From: Chara braunii
Lineage: Eukaryota > Streptophyta > Charophyceae > Charales > Characeae
Reading direction: 5' to 3'
NCBI GenBank assembly: GCA_003427395.1
Contig: BFEA01000153.1
Coordinates: 102,489-131,026, forward strand
Length of the DNA stretch: 28,538 nucleotides
The position numbers and the translations under genes were made by a program. Of this stretch, positions 1 to 9,690 are shown in pieces (within the stretch, counting starts at the first letter, position 1; the number at the start of each line of letters is the position of its first letter). The notes under the pieces were generated by a model. That model did not search any database. It worked only from the letters and a program-made list of their open reading frames with translations, and was not told the DNA's origin.

Positions 1-118
1 CTCTCTCTCTCTCGCGCGCAGCTCCCCGTGCCGCGCAACTTTCCCCGCAGCTTCCCGCGCCGCGCCGTGCAGCTCCGCACGCAGCTCTGCCCCACCCCCC
101 CGCCACCAATCGCCCGCG

Positions 119-167
<49 letters not shown>

Positions 168-283
168 ACTCACTCACTCACTTACTCACTCACTATCAAT
201 CAATGAATCAATCAATCAATCAATATCAATCAATCAATATCAATCAATCAATATCAATCAATCAATATCAATCAATCAATCAA
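1..283. repeat. Compound simple repeats (CT)n, (CA)n, (CACT)n, (CAAT)n
   Basis: The window opens with (CT)n at 1-13 and GC-rich sequence, then (CA)n at 121-164, (CACT)n at about 167-195 and CAAT/ATCAAT repeats at about 197-283. Open frames crossing this stretch translate into HTHT, SLTH and NQSI runs and are repeat artefacts. No gene is visible. Confidence 0.95.
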
Positions 284-456
284 ACCTTTTCTTTTTTTCA
301 AGTTTTTTGTTTATTTATTTTTTTAATTTTGCATTTTTATTTTTCTAAAACACCTCATACCCCTGCAAAAAACAGAAATTCATTTTAAAAAATACAGGTG
401 AACTAAGGGACCATATATCTGATGATAAAAAATGACAAAAAAAATTTCGAGCTTTT

Positions 457-503
<47 letters not shown>

Positions 504-750
504 AAATCAAATTTAGTTTTTGATTTTTTTAAAATCCTAAACAAAGTCGGATTCCAAAAAAAACAAATGGGGTTGTAGGGCTTAAAATTCCCTACAACCC
601 TATTTTTTTTTTTTTTGGGGGGGCTTTTATTTAATTCAACAAAAATCTGGTAAAGTCGGGTCCGCAGCGCGGACCCAGTAGGCCGCGGAGGCGGCCGTGA
701 ATAAGTCCGCCCTCCGAGCTCGGCCCCGCGGACGCGTCCGCCGGTGTTTC
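284..750. other. AT-rich intergenic DNA with (AT)n and two hairpins
   Basis: No supported gene. The stretch holds T- and A-rich runs, (AT)n at 461-500, an 11-bp inverted repeat at 570-580/590-600 (GGGTTGTAGGG and its complement) followed by a T-run and a G-run, and an 8-bp perfect hairpin at 658-676. The segment 680-750 is very GC-rich. Homology with the second block starts only at about 750, so this region looks like a separate insertion or flank. Confidence 0.7.
658..681. repeat. GGGTCCGC hairpin followed by AGTAG
   Basis: GGGTCCGC at 658-665 pairs perfectly with GCGGACCC at 669-676 across a 3-nt loop, and AGTAG follows directly. A similar hairpin ending in GGACCCCC then AGTAG lies at 25380-25416, at the edge of the foldback in block 2. 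The two may be ends of one mobile-element family. Confidence 0.5.
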
Positions 751-1800
751 ATAGCACAAAGGCATTTTCAGAATCATTCAATGCAAGAAAACATTCAATC
801 CCACAATGCAAAGTACACAGAAGCTTTCAAAAAACCACAAAGTACATGGAGTCTTTCTAAAAATCATTCAATGACACGTTCTAAGGTACATGTAGGCTTT
901 CCAAAAATCATTCAAGCCCACGTCGTACAGTCTACATGACATGTCGTCATCTACACAAGACGCTTCTGAAAAGTCTATGTGACACGCTCTCGTCGCCAGA
1001 GCCACGAGTCGTCGAAGAGAGGTCCTACGTACTAGGGTCATGTCGAACACAAACTCAACCGAAGTCAAACACAAGCCGAAAAGTCCTACATTACACTTGA
1101 AAGAAGCCCTACCTCAAGTACGAACATGTCGAACACAAGTTCAACGGAAGTCCTACACAAAAGTTGATCCAAGCCGAAAACCTACACAAACGCTGATTTG
1201 TGTCGACATCCTATATTAGACAAAAGTTCATCCAAGCCTGACACGTTGTTCACCTGCCTAGACAAGTCCCACACACAAGGTCTTGGATACGGCCTGACCC
1301 ATTGCAAGGTGGTAAATGCGAGTTTATTCGCATATGGAATCCGAATATCCTGAGACGATGACTATCTTCGTATCATGCGTCGTGTGAAAAGAGTTAGAAC
1401 GATCTTCATGGTAGCACCATGTACAGTCTTCGCGTAGCTTGCCACGATCATCGTCGTCGCGCTCGTCTATGTCGAAGTCGACTAAAAGGATCTGGTTCGG
1501 GAATTCGGGCTTGAAGATCTGCTTCGATATTTGGCAAGGCGCGCACGAGTATATCTCTTAAAATTTCATTTAAATTGCTCGAGTTACGAATTTGAAACGG
1601 GTAACGGTCTCCCCAGAACGGCGGACTGTCACCATCTTCTCTCCGTAGAACGGCGGACTGTCATCATCATCGGCGACCGGAATGGAGCGGTATCTAGGAA
1701 TCCCAGTGTTGCCAAAACACTCTAAACCACAAATGTTCTCATCTGCAGCAACATTCAATGAAATTCAAAGGGATGTAAGCATAGTGCGAGTCTAACGTCG
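750..1800. other. Region downstream of D1, no gene seen
   Basis: About 1 kb without a convincing reading frame. It starts with repeats built on CATTCAATGC and GCAAAGTACACAGA, shared with 13740, 15540, 18600 and 20400, then has loosely repeated phrases such as CCGAAAAGTCCTACA and TCATCCAAGCC. The dyad ATGCGAGTTTATTCGCAT lies at 1316-1333. The matching part of block 2 (20420-21780) is longer because it carries a tandem duplication of about 298 bp. Confidence 0.7.
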
Positions 1801-2700
1801 CTAGTAAAGATGTAGTTGTCCAGCATCGCGGTAAGGGAAGTCGCACACATATCTCGTTTTTCCGTTGCGCAGTGTCACATCCTTAGTTCCGGAGGCTGAA
1901 TAATCCAGACGACGGTAAACAAATCGCAATTCGTTGTCCCTATGTTCAACTGTGAATTTTATTTCGTCGCACCTATCAAAGAGGTAGTGAAGTTGTTGGT
2001 GCACCAAGCAGTCAACCCTCAAATCCAGCTCATCTTTGAGTGCATGATCTATGGCTAACCTGTTTTTGAACCGCGCAAGGGAACCAGTAGGGCCGGATGT
2101 GTGAAACGCTTGAAAAGAAGTGAGTTTGACACCGTGAAGTTATTCCCTTGCCAGGAAAAGAGCTCTTGTTCTTCGACCGTCCACCTTCATGGCAGTGAAG
2201 AGCGTCACCACGGTGGTGCCACGATTACACACCCTCACTCGACCGAAGTAGTCTATGATTACCGGCGCCGACTTCGTCGGTTTCCCAAGGCAAAACCAGA
2301 CACAAAGTTTTTGATGCAACTTGTCCAACAACGTCCACTTTAGTTTCTCACATAGAATGTGCCATGCTTCCACCATCTCAGAAGTTTGGACGGGTTCCTC
2401 TTCGACGGGTTCCCTCTTCAGAAGTGACTCCAACCCGATAGGGTATGCCCGTACACCTTTCATCAGAGTGTACAGGTACCAAAAGTTCAACCCTGTATCA
2501 AGGCAAATCCGAAGGTGTCCTTCTTCCGCAGTTTGCCACGAAGGGATTTCCCCGTCTGGGGCAACATCATTTTCAAGGTGCAGGTAGTCACGGTCCACAG
2601 CACAACGTCCAATGTCTTCCCAAATGTTATTTGACAAAATGATTAGATCGACGTCCGGCGCTGAGGAGTTCGTACTCTGCGACGAAGTACCGATATTCAT
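1801..2700 (-). pseudogene. Orphan protein D, copy 1, one internal stop
   Basis: Family not recognised. Read from an ATG at 2700, the frame gives 299 codons before the TAG at 1801 and is broken once, by TAA at 2140-2142 where copy 2 has a Glu codon. Landmarks in order: DLIILSNNIWED, DYLHLEND, NFWYLY, then KLCVWFCLGKP near residue 130, VIIDY, NRGTTVVTLFTAMKVDG and ALFLARE, the stop, then RVDCLVHQQLHYLF and a C-terminal YVCDFPYRD. These landmarks recur in neighbour E, so D and E are tandem paralogs. The C-terminal Cys motif is degraded here (PYRD) but is CNCPYCDGG in copy 2. No signal peptide or membrane segment is evident. A dyad of the window's common type lies 216 bp upstream. It could still be functional if the stop is an assembly error. 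Confidence 0.7.
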
Positions 2701-3280
2701 TTTGCATCAGCAAAGAAACACAAGGAAGCGCGTCAGTTGCGATTCTCTCGAGTGCGTAAAAAAAAAACGAGTGCATAAGCAACAAATACAGGATCTTGAT
2801 GTGCATGAAAGAGTTCGATAATTGAGAATTGGTTCGCTCTTTTCAAGAGAGCGCAAGTTTTATAACCGTCGTTTAATCTCGATCTATTTTCTACTCGTCA
2901 TTCATGTGGTTTGATAAGTGAGAATAAATTCGTACTTCACAAGCGAGCGCAAGTCCTGCAACTGCCGCTTAATCTTGACTCATTTCTAACACGTCATTAA
3001 TGTGGAATAGTCAGACTACTCTCCTATTGAGGACCACTTTCCTTACAGATATTTAGGATGTCCGTTGCGACAATACGGACAGTCGTACACATCACGGGCC
3101 GTCGACAGACGATATTCCTCCTCTCGAAAAACAGCCTCTAAGTTGTGGTCCCTATGTGGTCTCTATGAGTGCAGCAACATAGTGCGAAGTAACCCTATGT
3201 GGTCTCTATGAGTGCAGCAGCATAGTGCGAAGTAACTCGGAGTTGTGGAAATCTCCAAATAGGAAGGCTCACATACCAGG
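2701..3280. promoter_or_regulatory. D1 upstream region with 96-bp and 43-bp tandem duplications
   Basis: This gap between E1 and D1 holds a duplicated segment of about 96 bp (GAGCGCAAGT at 2849 and 2945, each running to a CGTCATT..ATGTGG end) and an almost perfect 43-bp tandem duplication at 3150-3192/3193-3235. Dyad AAGTGAGAAT-N2-ATTCGTACTT lies at 2916-2937. The 96-bp duplication is conserved in block 2 (about 22840-23000). The region may hold the D promoter; that role is inferred from position only. Confidence 0.5.
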
Positions 3281-4174
3281 TTAGGGCGACTGGTATCCAT
3301 CGTCACAATAAGGACAGTCGTACATCTGTCTCGGCCTACCACCTACGAATTCCTATGTTTGGACACCCAAATGGTGATGCGAAACTTTTCGTAGAGTGTA
3401 GTCATTATAGTTGTCCATGTGTTCCAACGTGAAGAATATCTCCTCGCATAATCCGAAAAGGAAGTGAAGTTGGGCATGCACCAAACAGTCAACCCTTAGA
3501 TTCAATTCTTTTACGAGCGAAGGATCTATTTCGAATCGATCACGAAAGTGCTTCAGAGCACCCTCGGACGTGGGCTCGTGAATGTCTTCCCTCACAAGGA
3601 AGAAAACTCTCATTCGCTTACCATCAAGCTTCGCTGCCGTCAAAAGAGTTAGTACAGGGGTGCCACGGTTGAAAAGATGAGTTGGGCCATGGTATTCTAT
3701 GATTACATGGGAACACAACAACGGCTTCCCGATGCAGTACCAAGCGCAAAGTTTACCATGCTGGTCGTCCATACAATCCCAGTCTTGTTCTAAGCGCAGT
3801 GCGTCCCACGAATCTACCATATCTTCGACATCGAGGTACTCCTCCTGACTGCATAGAACTTCCCAAAGTTGGACTTCTTCTAAACTCCAATAGAGGTACC
3901 ACATATTTGACCCTCTATCGCAAACTATTGTAGTTTGTTCATCAACAACACGGGCTTCGGGTTCCATGTAACCGTCGAGGCCGACTCCAGCTTCGACATG
4001 TAGATAATCGCTGTCAAGACTGACCGTTCCTCGTGCCCAAATATTTTTGTTCATGATGATAAGATCCCTGTCCACATTCTCGATCGAAAAGGAATACTCG
4101 CTTGCGTATGATGAGGTTTCGTAGGACGTTGTCTCGCATACAACATAGCACGATGGTGCGCCGTCGTTATCCAT
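3281..4174 (-). pseudogene. Orphan protein E, copy 1, paralog of D
   Basis: Family not recognised. From the first ATG (4174; an in-frame TTG lies four codons earlier) the frame runs to TAA at 3281, 297 codons, with one break: TAG at 3353-3355 where copy 2 has a Leu codon (TTG). Landmarks: DLIIMNKNIWARG, DYLHVEAGV, NMWYLYWSLEE, KLCAWYCIGKP, VIIEY, NRGTPVLTLLTAAKLDG, RMRVFFLVRED, RVDCLVHAQLHFLFGLCEE, and past the stop a C-terminal CPYCDDG. Most motifs align one-to-one with D. The stop removes only the last 24 codons including the Cys motif, so a nearly full product of about 273 residues is possible. The acidic N-terminal half is rich in Asp and Glu. Lies 98 bp downstream of the F stop. Confidence 0.7.
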
Positions 4175-4271
4175 CCTGCAGGACAAGAAACCGGAATTAG
4201 TTCGCAGTTAATGTCTCGTCATATTCTTTGCGGAGTTCGTAGCTAACAAATCCGAATCAGTTCGCATTTAA
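4175..4271. promoter_or_regulatory. Short F-E spacer with two AGTTCGCA half-sites
   Basis: The spacer holds TTAGTTCGCAGTTAA near 4197 and TCAGTTCGCATTTAAC near 4257, resembling one arm of the dyad found elsewhere in the window. Both are kept in block 2 (about 24085 and 24145). The spacer is too short for a separate gene. Confidence 0.35.
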
Positions 4272-6529
4272 CTAAATGGGCACGTCAGACGGACCGGAAA
4301 GATAGTCGTCCCCCAGAGCCACAAGTGCTTTCTCGCACACGGATGTCAGTATTGTAAGGCCTGTCACGAATTTGCTTTCATCCATCCCTTTGCAGAAGGG
4401 TCTTCTCCAGGAATAAACCACGGTTTCGGCGCGTTGCCATTGTTCCTCGTATGAAGTGGAAAGTTTCCACCTCTTCGTCCAAGCGTCGGAGTACCTCTCG
4501 CGAAGATCGGACGAGTGACCTGTAGGCACCCACCACTGTATACATAAACAATCGAAATGAGGAGAGGAACGGTCGTCCAGAACCTCAGACTGTGCTCTAC
4601 CAACCCTGAATGGGACACCTTAAGACAATTCCTCATCGGGTGGCCTAACAATCAGAAAATCACCTTTCTTAATATGGCGTCGAGAGTCAAAGTCCACTTT
4701 TGGACGGCCCGCCCGTGGTCCTACACATATAAGCGAAGCCTCTGGCGAAGGAGGGTCAGTTTCTTGAACTTCATCCACAGTTTCAACTGATTGTGGCCAG
4801 AAGGCGTGAGGGTAGATCTCAGGCTCGTCCGCCCCGAGAACATCCTCTTCCTCACCCTTTCCCGTCTCCTTCTTCTTTTGCTCTTAGATTATATCGTCCG
4901 CCTCGACAAAGATGGCTTTCCAGTAAGACAAAGCATCCTCCCGCTTGTCGACCTCCTTCTTCCTATATGTCTGCCATATGTGTCTATGTTGTTCGAGGAC
5001 GTCCAAGAATTTATGGGCACCGTCATGAGCCATCCGAAAATCCTCTTTAACGATACGGGGAATAACACATGGTTGTGGAGGGGAGGCAGGGCCTGCATAC
5101 TCGCCATCGACAACCGGGAACCAGTGAACTGTTCTGCCTTCCGGCATGCATTCCAGCTCGATGCAATACTTTTCATACACCATGACGGGACTGTCGTCAC
5201 GCATGAAGAATTTGAAGAGATGCGGTTTCGACACACCGACGATGCTTTTGTCGACGTATTGATCCACTACTTGGTGCCAATCGGCAATGTGATCGAGCTC
5301 AGTGCACTTCGGCAGTATCTTGTGCGACGACTCGATAAGCGAAAACAACTGCTTCATGGTGTAAGCGTCGTTGTCCTTCAACTTTTTCGAGAAAACACTA
5401 AAAGTGGCGTCGATGTCGGTATGCGTGTGGCCAACGAGCATGAACCCCACTTCGACATCTTCGAAAATCCCGAATTTCACTAGAAGCGATGCCAAACACA
5501 TAAGGGATTGGTTTCTGTTTTCCCTCCAGCAATTGTCCGTCTGGATTCGGAGGTGGCGTGGCCATTTCTGTCCCGACGCCTGCAACTCACATAGAGTCCT
5601 CATAACGCACGTCATGGTACCATCGGAACCTTGCGCATAGAAAGGCAAATACGTTAAACATAAATGGACGGTTTCCTGCCGTGCGCTACAACTGCGGTCA
5701 GGTTCATTTACATCATCATGTCGTGTCGATGATCCTTGGAGTAATTATACATGCCGATGTGCGGAATGGTTGTCTTTTTCTGATCCATGCCATCCACTAT
5801 AAGACAAAGGTATTCCGCGGGGTTCAAAATAGAACGAAGTTTCCAATCAGCGTAATCCACACGGTGAGCAACCTGATCTAGTTGGTGTTTATGGTGCTTT
5901 TCGTTGAAATCCTTACGGTCACGAAGGCGAAGGGCGTTATCTCTGGCCTGTCTAAGGTGGACACACTCACCACACTTTGTGAACTAGTTGGATTTGGCAA
6001 GATCGGCATGCCACAAGTACTTCCTCTATATGGAGTAGAAGACTTGCTCCGAAATGACGGCCTGACCCCCCGCTTCCAAGTTCGCCTTAATGGACTCGTA
6101 GATAAGGAGCTTCGTAAAATAAGCAGGGAGCCTAACTTAAGGTCTCTGTGAGGTCTCCCTCACAACCATTTCGTTAGGCATAGCATCTCCATGTTCTTCC
6201 ACGAACCTTGTCACACGAGCCAGCATGCTCACGTACTCCGGTCTCGGGTTCAACAATCCCCACCGACCGTGCTGACCACGGACGACCCCGTGTGACTGGC
6301 ACTTGCTATAATGACGAAATGTGTTTCGACATATCCCTATTATTTTACACCAACCGGCGATGCACATACGACGTTTGCAGTGCACTGGTTCAACTTTTTC
6401 CAGACCACCGTCGAGGATAGTGAAATTGTCTAGGGTTTGCATCCACCACTCGATCCTCCTTTCAAGGGACATTTCGTTATAAGCTTCGCGCACGGGTTTG
6501 ATATCGTCAATGGTCAAGACCGAAGACAC
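4272..6529 (-). pseudogene. DUF7869 transposase-like protein F, copy 1, multiply broken
   Basis: Reads as about 752 codons if breaks are ignored. Motifs match the DUF7869 family, a eukaryotic group with transposase-like (DDE/RNase H-like) features: a Cys-rich N-terminal segment (CKRRMCIAGWCK), SFTKCGEC once one stop is ignored, VDGMDQKKTTIPH, QTDNCWRENRN, and VGHTHTDIDATFSVFSKKL. The last three carry the candidate acidic residues. A Lys/Glu linker and a C-terminal PFRVG..CIQWWVPTG domain follow. Breaks: TAA 6137-6139, TAG 6026-6028, TAG 5993-5995, TAA 5708-5710, a 1-nt loss near 5655, TAA 4884-4886, TAA 4620-4622. The frame opens at GTG 6529 just after a stop; the first ATG is 6472. Either the start is 6472 or an upstream exon, possibly G, is spliced on. 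Likely a dead transposon gene. Confidence 0.85.
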
Positions 6530-7465
6530 TTGTTATTACAACATTTGTGCATTGGGACGAGCGCAATGTTAGTTTCATTCAATAGACATTTTACCCTCTT
6601 CGAATATTCTGTCTTTCTAACCGGCCTAGTTTTCCGATTATATATTCTCCTTTCTCCAGGTAGGGGATGAGATAAAACCTGAAGGATCGCTTCGGAATTT
6701 CCCGGGTGAGTTTTGTCGGGGACCGATGCGCTGCATCTAAGAATTCAGATTTACCCGTGGGAGTGGTCCTCGACAAATCAGATTGGGAGAACTTTGATAA
6801 ACTGTAGAAATTTGTGTCTACAAAACTAATCTGCCAATTTTCCATTGCACCCGTGGCTGTTATCGATGGATTGTCAATTTTATCGGCTTCACATGCAATT
6901 CTCTTACCTATCTCGACACTTTGACACGGACGTTGCGTTGCCTGTTCCCGATCAGACGCGTTTCGATCGGACGTGCAGCACTGTGCTCGACCAGATCCGT
7001 TTCTATCGGGCGTGTACCGTAGAAGTCTGTATATACCAACGAGCGACTATAGTCAAATGCTAGGGGTAGGGTAACTTCAATGGTTTCACACAGTCTACCC
7101 GTTGTCCGCACGAGATCTGATTCTGTGGTATAGGACACACCACAGAAATTTGTGTCGACGAACATCAACCCACCGGGAAACGTCTGCATATCCCGATTAC
7201 CCTCACTATCGGGGATTAGTGCTGTAGATACGCACTCACCGTCGGGAACGTCGGTAAAGCGAACAAAATGACGCCGACTGCACGTCGTAGAGAAGCCTGA
7301 ATGATTCGTCGGGGTCAACATCGAGAACTCCCTTTTCAAACCGCAAGGCCGTTCAGAGGGAGCTTCCGGGCTGCTGTCACAAGAACTACGTTCTCGAACA
7401 TCGTCTTCTGCTCATTGTCGTGACGGTGGCGGTGGCGTGACACAGGGGACGGTTTGGACACCCAT
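6513..7465 (-). pseudogene. Protein G, copy 1, broken
   Basis: Homolog of the intact 316-codon frame at 26400-27350. The ATG at 7465 is followed after about 17 codons by TGA, where copy 2 has Arg; the frame then runs from KREFSML to 6908, where frameshifts begin. The DTNFY-type repeat motif appears as VDTNFCGVS, VYTDFYGT and VDTNFYSLS. The 3' end overlaps the start of the F frame by 17 nt. No known domain; low-complexity, Ser/Thr/Arg-rich. It may be a separate protein or the N-terminal exon of the DUF7869 protein. Confidence 0.55.
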
Positions 7466-7640
7466 ATGAAGAGACGATTCACACGAAAACTGTACAACAA
7501 GAAAATCACGTCAACATGTAACGAGGTCAGGGAAATAAACAAGAGGGAGTAAACTCGCATTTCTGATATTTATCACAAAACAATGGAACAACAGTATTTG
7601 AATCCATTTCGTTTTCTCGGGCTCGTGTAGTCTATGTATG
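7466..7640. promoter_or_regulatory. Presumed G1 upstream region
   Basis: Similar to 27351-27510 in block 2. It contains no frame supported by both copies. A dyad TGCGAGTTCATTCGC begins at 7641, 176 bp upstream of the G ATG. Confidence 0.35.
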
Positions 7641-9000
7641 TGCGAGTTCATTCGCTCTCAACCAACCACGGACGTTGTGGCACTTCCAGACCCTCATTTG
7701 ACGGTCAAGTGGTATCTCAAGTCCGACTCCTCTCCCACTCGTTCTCTTGTGCTGGTTGAAGGACTGCTCTTCCTGATAGTTAGGTTAATGTGGAAGTGGT
7801 TCGGATAAGTCCAAGTGAACTCGCACTTTTTATCCCACATAGAATAAGGGGCGTACTTGCATCAAGGCGAGAGTACAAGTGCGAGTTGATTCGGACTTAT
7901 TCACCATACAGTAAGAAATAAGGTTCCTGGACTGTCCAAGAGACTCAAGTCCGACTCCTCTCTCACTCGTTCTCTTGTGCTGGATGAAGGACTGCTCTTC
8001 CTGATAGTCAGTTTAATGTGCAAGTGGTTTGGATAAGTCGGAGTGAACTTGCACTTTTTATCCCACATGGAATAAGGGTTGTACTTGTATCCAAACGAGA
8101 GTATAAGTATGAGAGTGCAGTGCGAGTTGAATCGAACTTATTCACCAAACACTAAGAAATAAGGTTCCTGGATGGTCCAAGAGACAATAAATTCGCACAT
8201 AGAAAAGTGTGTCGCATTGGGGGGCGATCACAACTGAGAATTGACATGGACTCATGCCCTATACAGTTCGAAATAGATTCGTGGTTGGTCCAAAAGAAAA
8301 TATACTCGCACATTGAAGGCGTAGCACGGAGATCATGAAACGTGCGAGTACATTCAGACTTAGTCACCACAGAGTAAGAAATTAGGTTTCTTGTTGGTAC
8401 AAGAGCGAATATATCCGCACATAGAAAAGGACTACAATTTTTTTTCGTCAAGAAGAAGTGCAAGTTTACTCGAGTTTTTCGATTTCAAGATCGAGAGTAC
8501 AAGCGCGAGTTAATTCGGTCTTATCCACCACACCGCAAGAAATTTAGGGGCGTGGTTGGCTCAAATGCGAATGAATTCACACTTGAAACGAGCATTTCAA
8601 TTTCGTCGTACAATAAGAAATTACCTTTCTCGTTGGTTCAATAGCGAGTAAATTTGCAAATAGAAAAGGACTTCTTTTTTTTTGGGCCGAGAAGAGGCGC
8701 GAGTTTACTGCTCGACTGTTTTGATTTTGAGACTGCGAGTACAAGTCCGAGTTAATTATGACTTATCGACTATACAGTAACAAATTTCGGGGGCTAGTTG
8801 GTTCAAGAGCGAATAAATTCGCACTTGAAACGAGGATTTTGATTGCGAAACCGAGGGTACAAGTGCGAGTTGATTCGGACTTATTCGACGTATAGTAAGA
8901 AATTAGGTTCCTGGTTGGTTCAAGAGCGAAGACATTCGCACGTAGAAAATGACTTCAATTTTTTTGGTCGAGAAGAAGCGTGAGTTTACTCGGATTTGTT
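7640..9000. repeat. R1 tandem array, block 1
   Basis: Degenerate units of roughly 70-250 bp built from recurring phrases: GTGCGAGTTNATTCGGAC, TTATTCACCATACAGTAAG, GAAATTAGGTTCCTGGTTGG, TTCAAGAGCGAATAAATTCG and CACATAGAAAAGGACTTC. Palindromic cores alternate along the array, for example a 28-bp dyad with 12 of 13 pairs at 8802-8829. No gene is supported; frames here have no match between the two blocks. Block 2 has a shorter version at 27600-28240. Confidence 0.85.
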
Positions 9001-9029
9001 CACCATACTCAATCCGAATTCGAAACTGC

Positions 9030-9480
9030 AGGCATGGAGAAAGATGGCGCAGCGATGGAGATAGATGGAGAAAGATGGCGCAGCGATGGAGAGAGAGAGA
9101 GAGATCGCGCGCCGATGGAGAGACGACGCACCGTTGAAGATAGATGGAGAAAGATCGCACACCGATGGAGAGAGATGGCGCACCGAGAGAGATAGATGGA
9201 GATACCGTCTTCCCTCCAATACAACGTACGGTCATTATAGCTGAATTCGGGGCATCTTTCAGTCTAAAGACAACTATAATGAACGTACGTTGTATTCCGG
9301 GGAAGAAGGTAGATGGCGGAGCGAGGGAGAGAGATCGCGAACTGACTGAGACAGATCGCGCACCGATGGAGAGAGATGGCACACCGATGGAGAAAGATGG
9401 CCCAACAATGGAGAGAGCAAGCGCAGCGATGGTGCACCGATCGAGATAGATGGCGCACCGATGGAAAGAGTTGCCGCGAC
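9030..9480. repeat. GATGGAGA minisatellite, part 1
   Basis: Units such as CGATGGAGAGAGATGGCGCA repeat imperfectly on both sides of a small foldback element at 9208-9306. Open frames on both strands (for example SPSLRHLSPS on minus) are by-products of the repeat and should not be called genes. Confidence 0.9.
9208..9306. mobile_element. Small foldback (MITE-like) element
   Basis: The left arm 9217-9240 and right arm 9274-9297 are inverted repeats matching at about 22 of 24 positions (CAATACAACGTACG and complement), and pairing extends weakly outward to 9208 and 9306. About 33 nt lie between the arms. The left arm plus the following CTGAATTCGGGGCATCTTT is repeated at 28346-28395 in block 2, where no right arm follows. 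No target-site duplication was recognised. Confidence 0.65.
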
Positions 9481-9690
9481 GATGACCAAGATTAGTTATT
9501 GAACAACATCATTTAATGCCTAACTAATGTTGATCTACAGATCGGTTCAATAAGCAGAAGTATTGATCAAAGTGAAATCCATCGCGTTAAACCTTGATTG
9601 GGCATACCTGACACTTGTTTCGTGCGATTCCACAATGATGGGCGGCTACACCGACGGTGGACTAAAACAACAATACAATGACGATGGGAG
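9481..9690. other. Non-repetitive insert in minisatellite with nested foldback
   Basis: Interrupts the GATGGAGA array. TTATTGAAC (9496-9504) pairs with GTTCAATAA (9545-9553), and CAACAT (9504-9509) with ATGTTG (9527-9532). No gene seen. Confidence 0.4.

Larger units (their letters stand above)
750..9297. repeat. Block 1 of a large segmental duplication
   Basis: Collinear with 20420-28395. The shared order is ATTCAATGC-type short repeats, genes D, E, F and G on the minus strand, the R1 tandem array, and the start of an inverted-repeat element. The copies differ by many substitutions and small indels, so the duplication is old. Block 1 keeps gene F in one orientation, whereas block 2 has part of F inverted and its N-terminal part missing. 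Confidence 0.9.

Noticed and set aside
570-616. Hairpin followed by T-run resembling a rho-independent terminator
   Set aside because: There is no gene ending there and the DNA is not bacterial; a repeat end is more likely.
4791-5483. Plus-strand frame of 230 codons
   Set aside because: Antisense to the DUF7869 gene, whose motifs are on the minus strand; the same happens at 24693-25199.
1801-6529. Reassigned stop codons (alternative genetic code)
   Set aside because: In-frame TAA, TAG and TGA replace Lys, Trp, Ser, Glu, Gln, Leu and Arg codons of the sister copies with no consistent amino acid, and frameshifts are also present. Decay explains this better.
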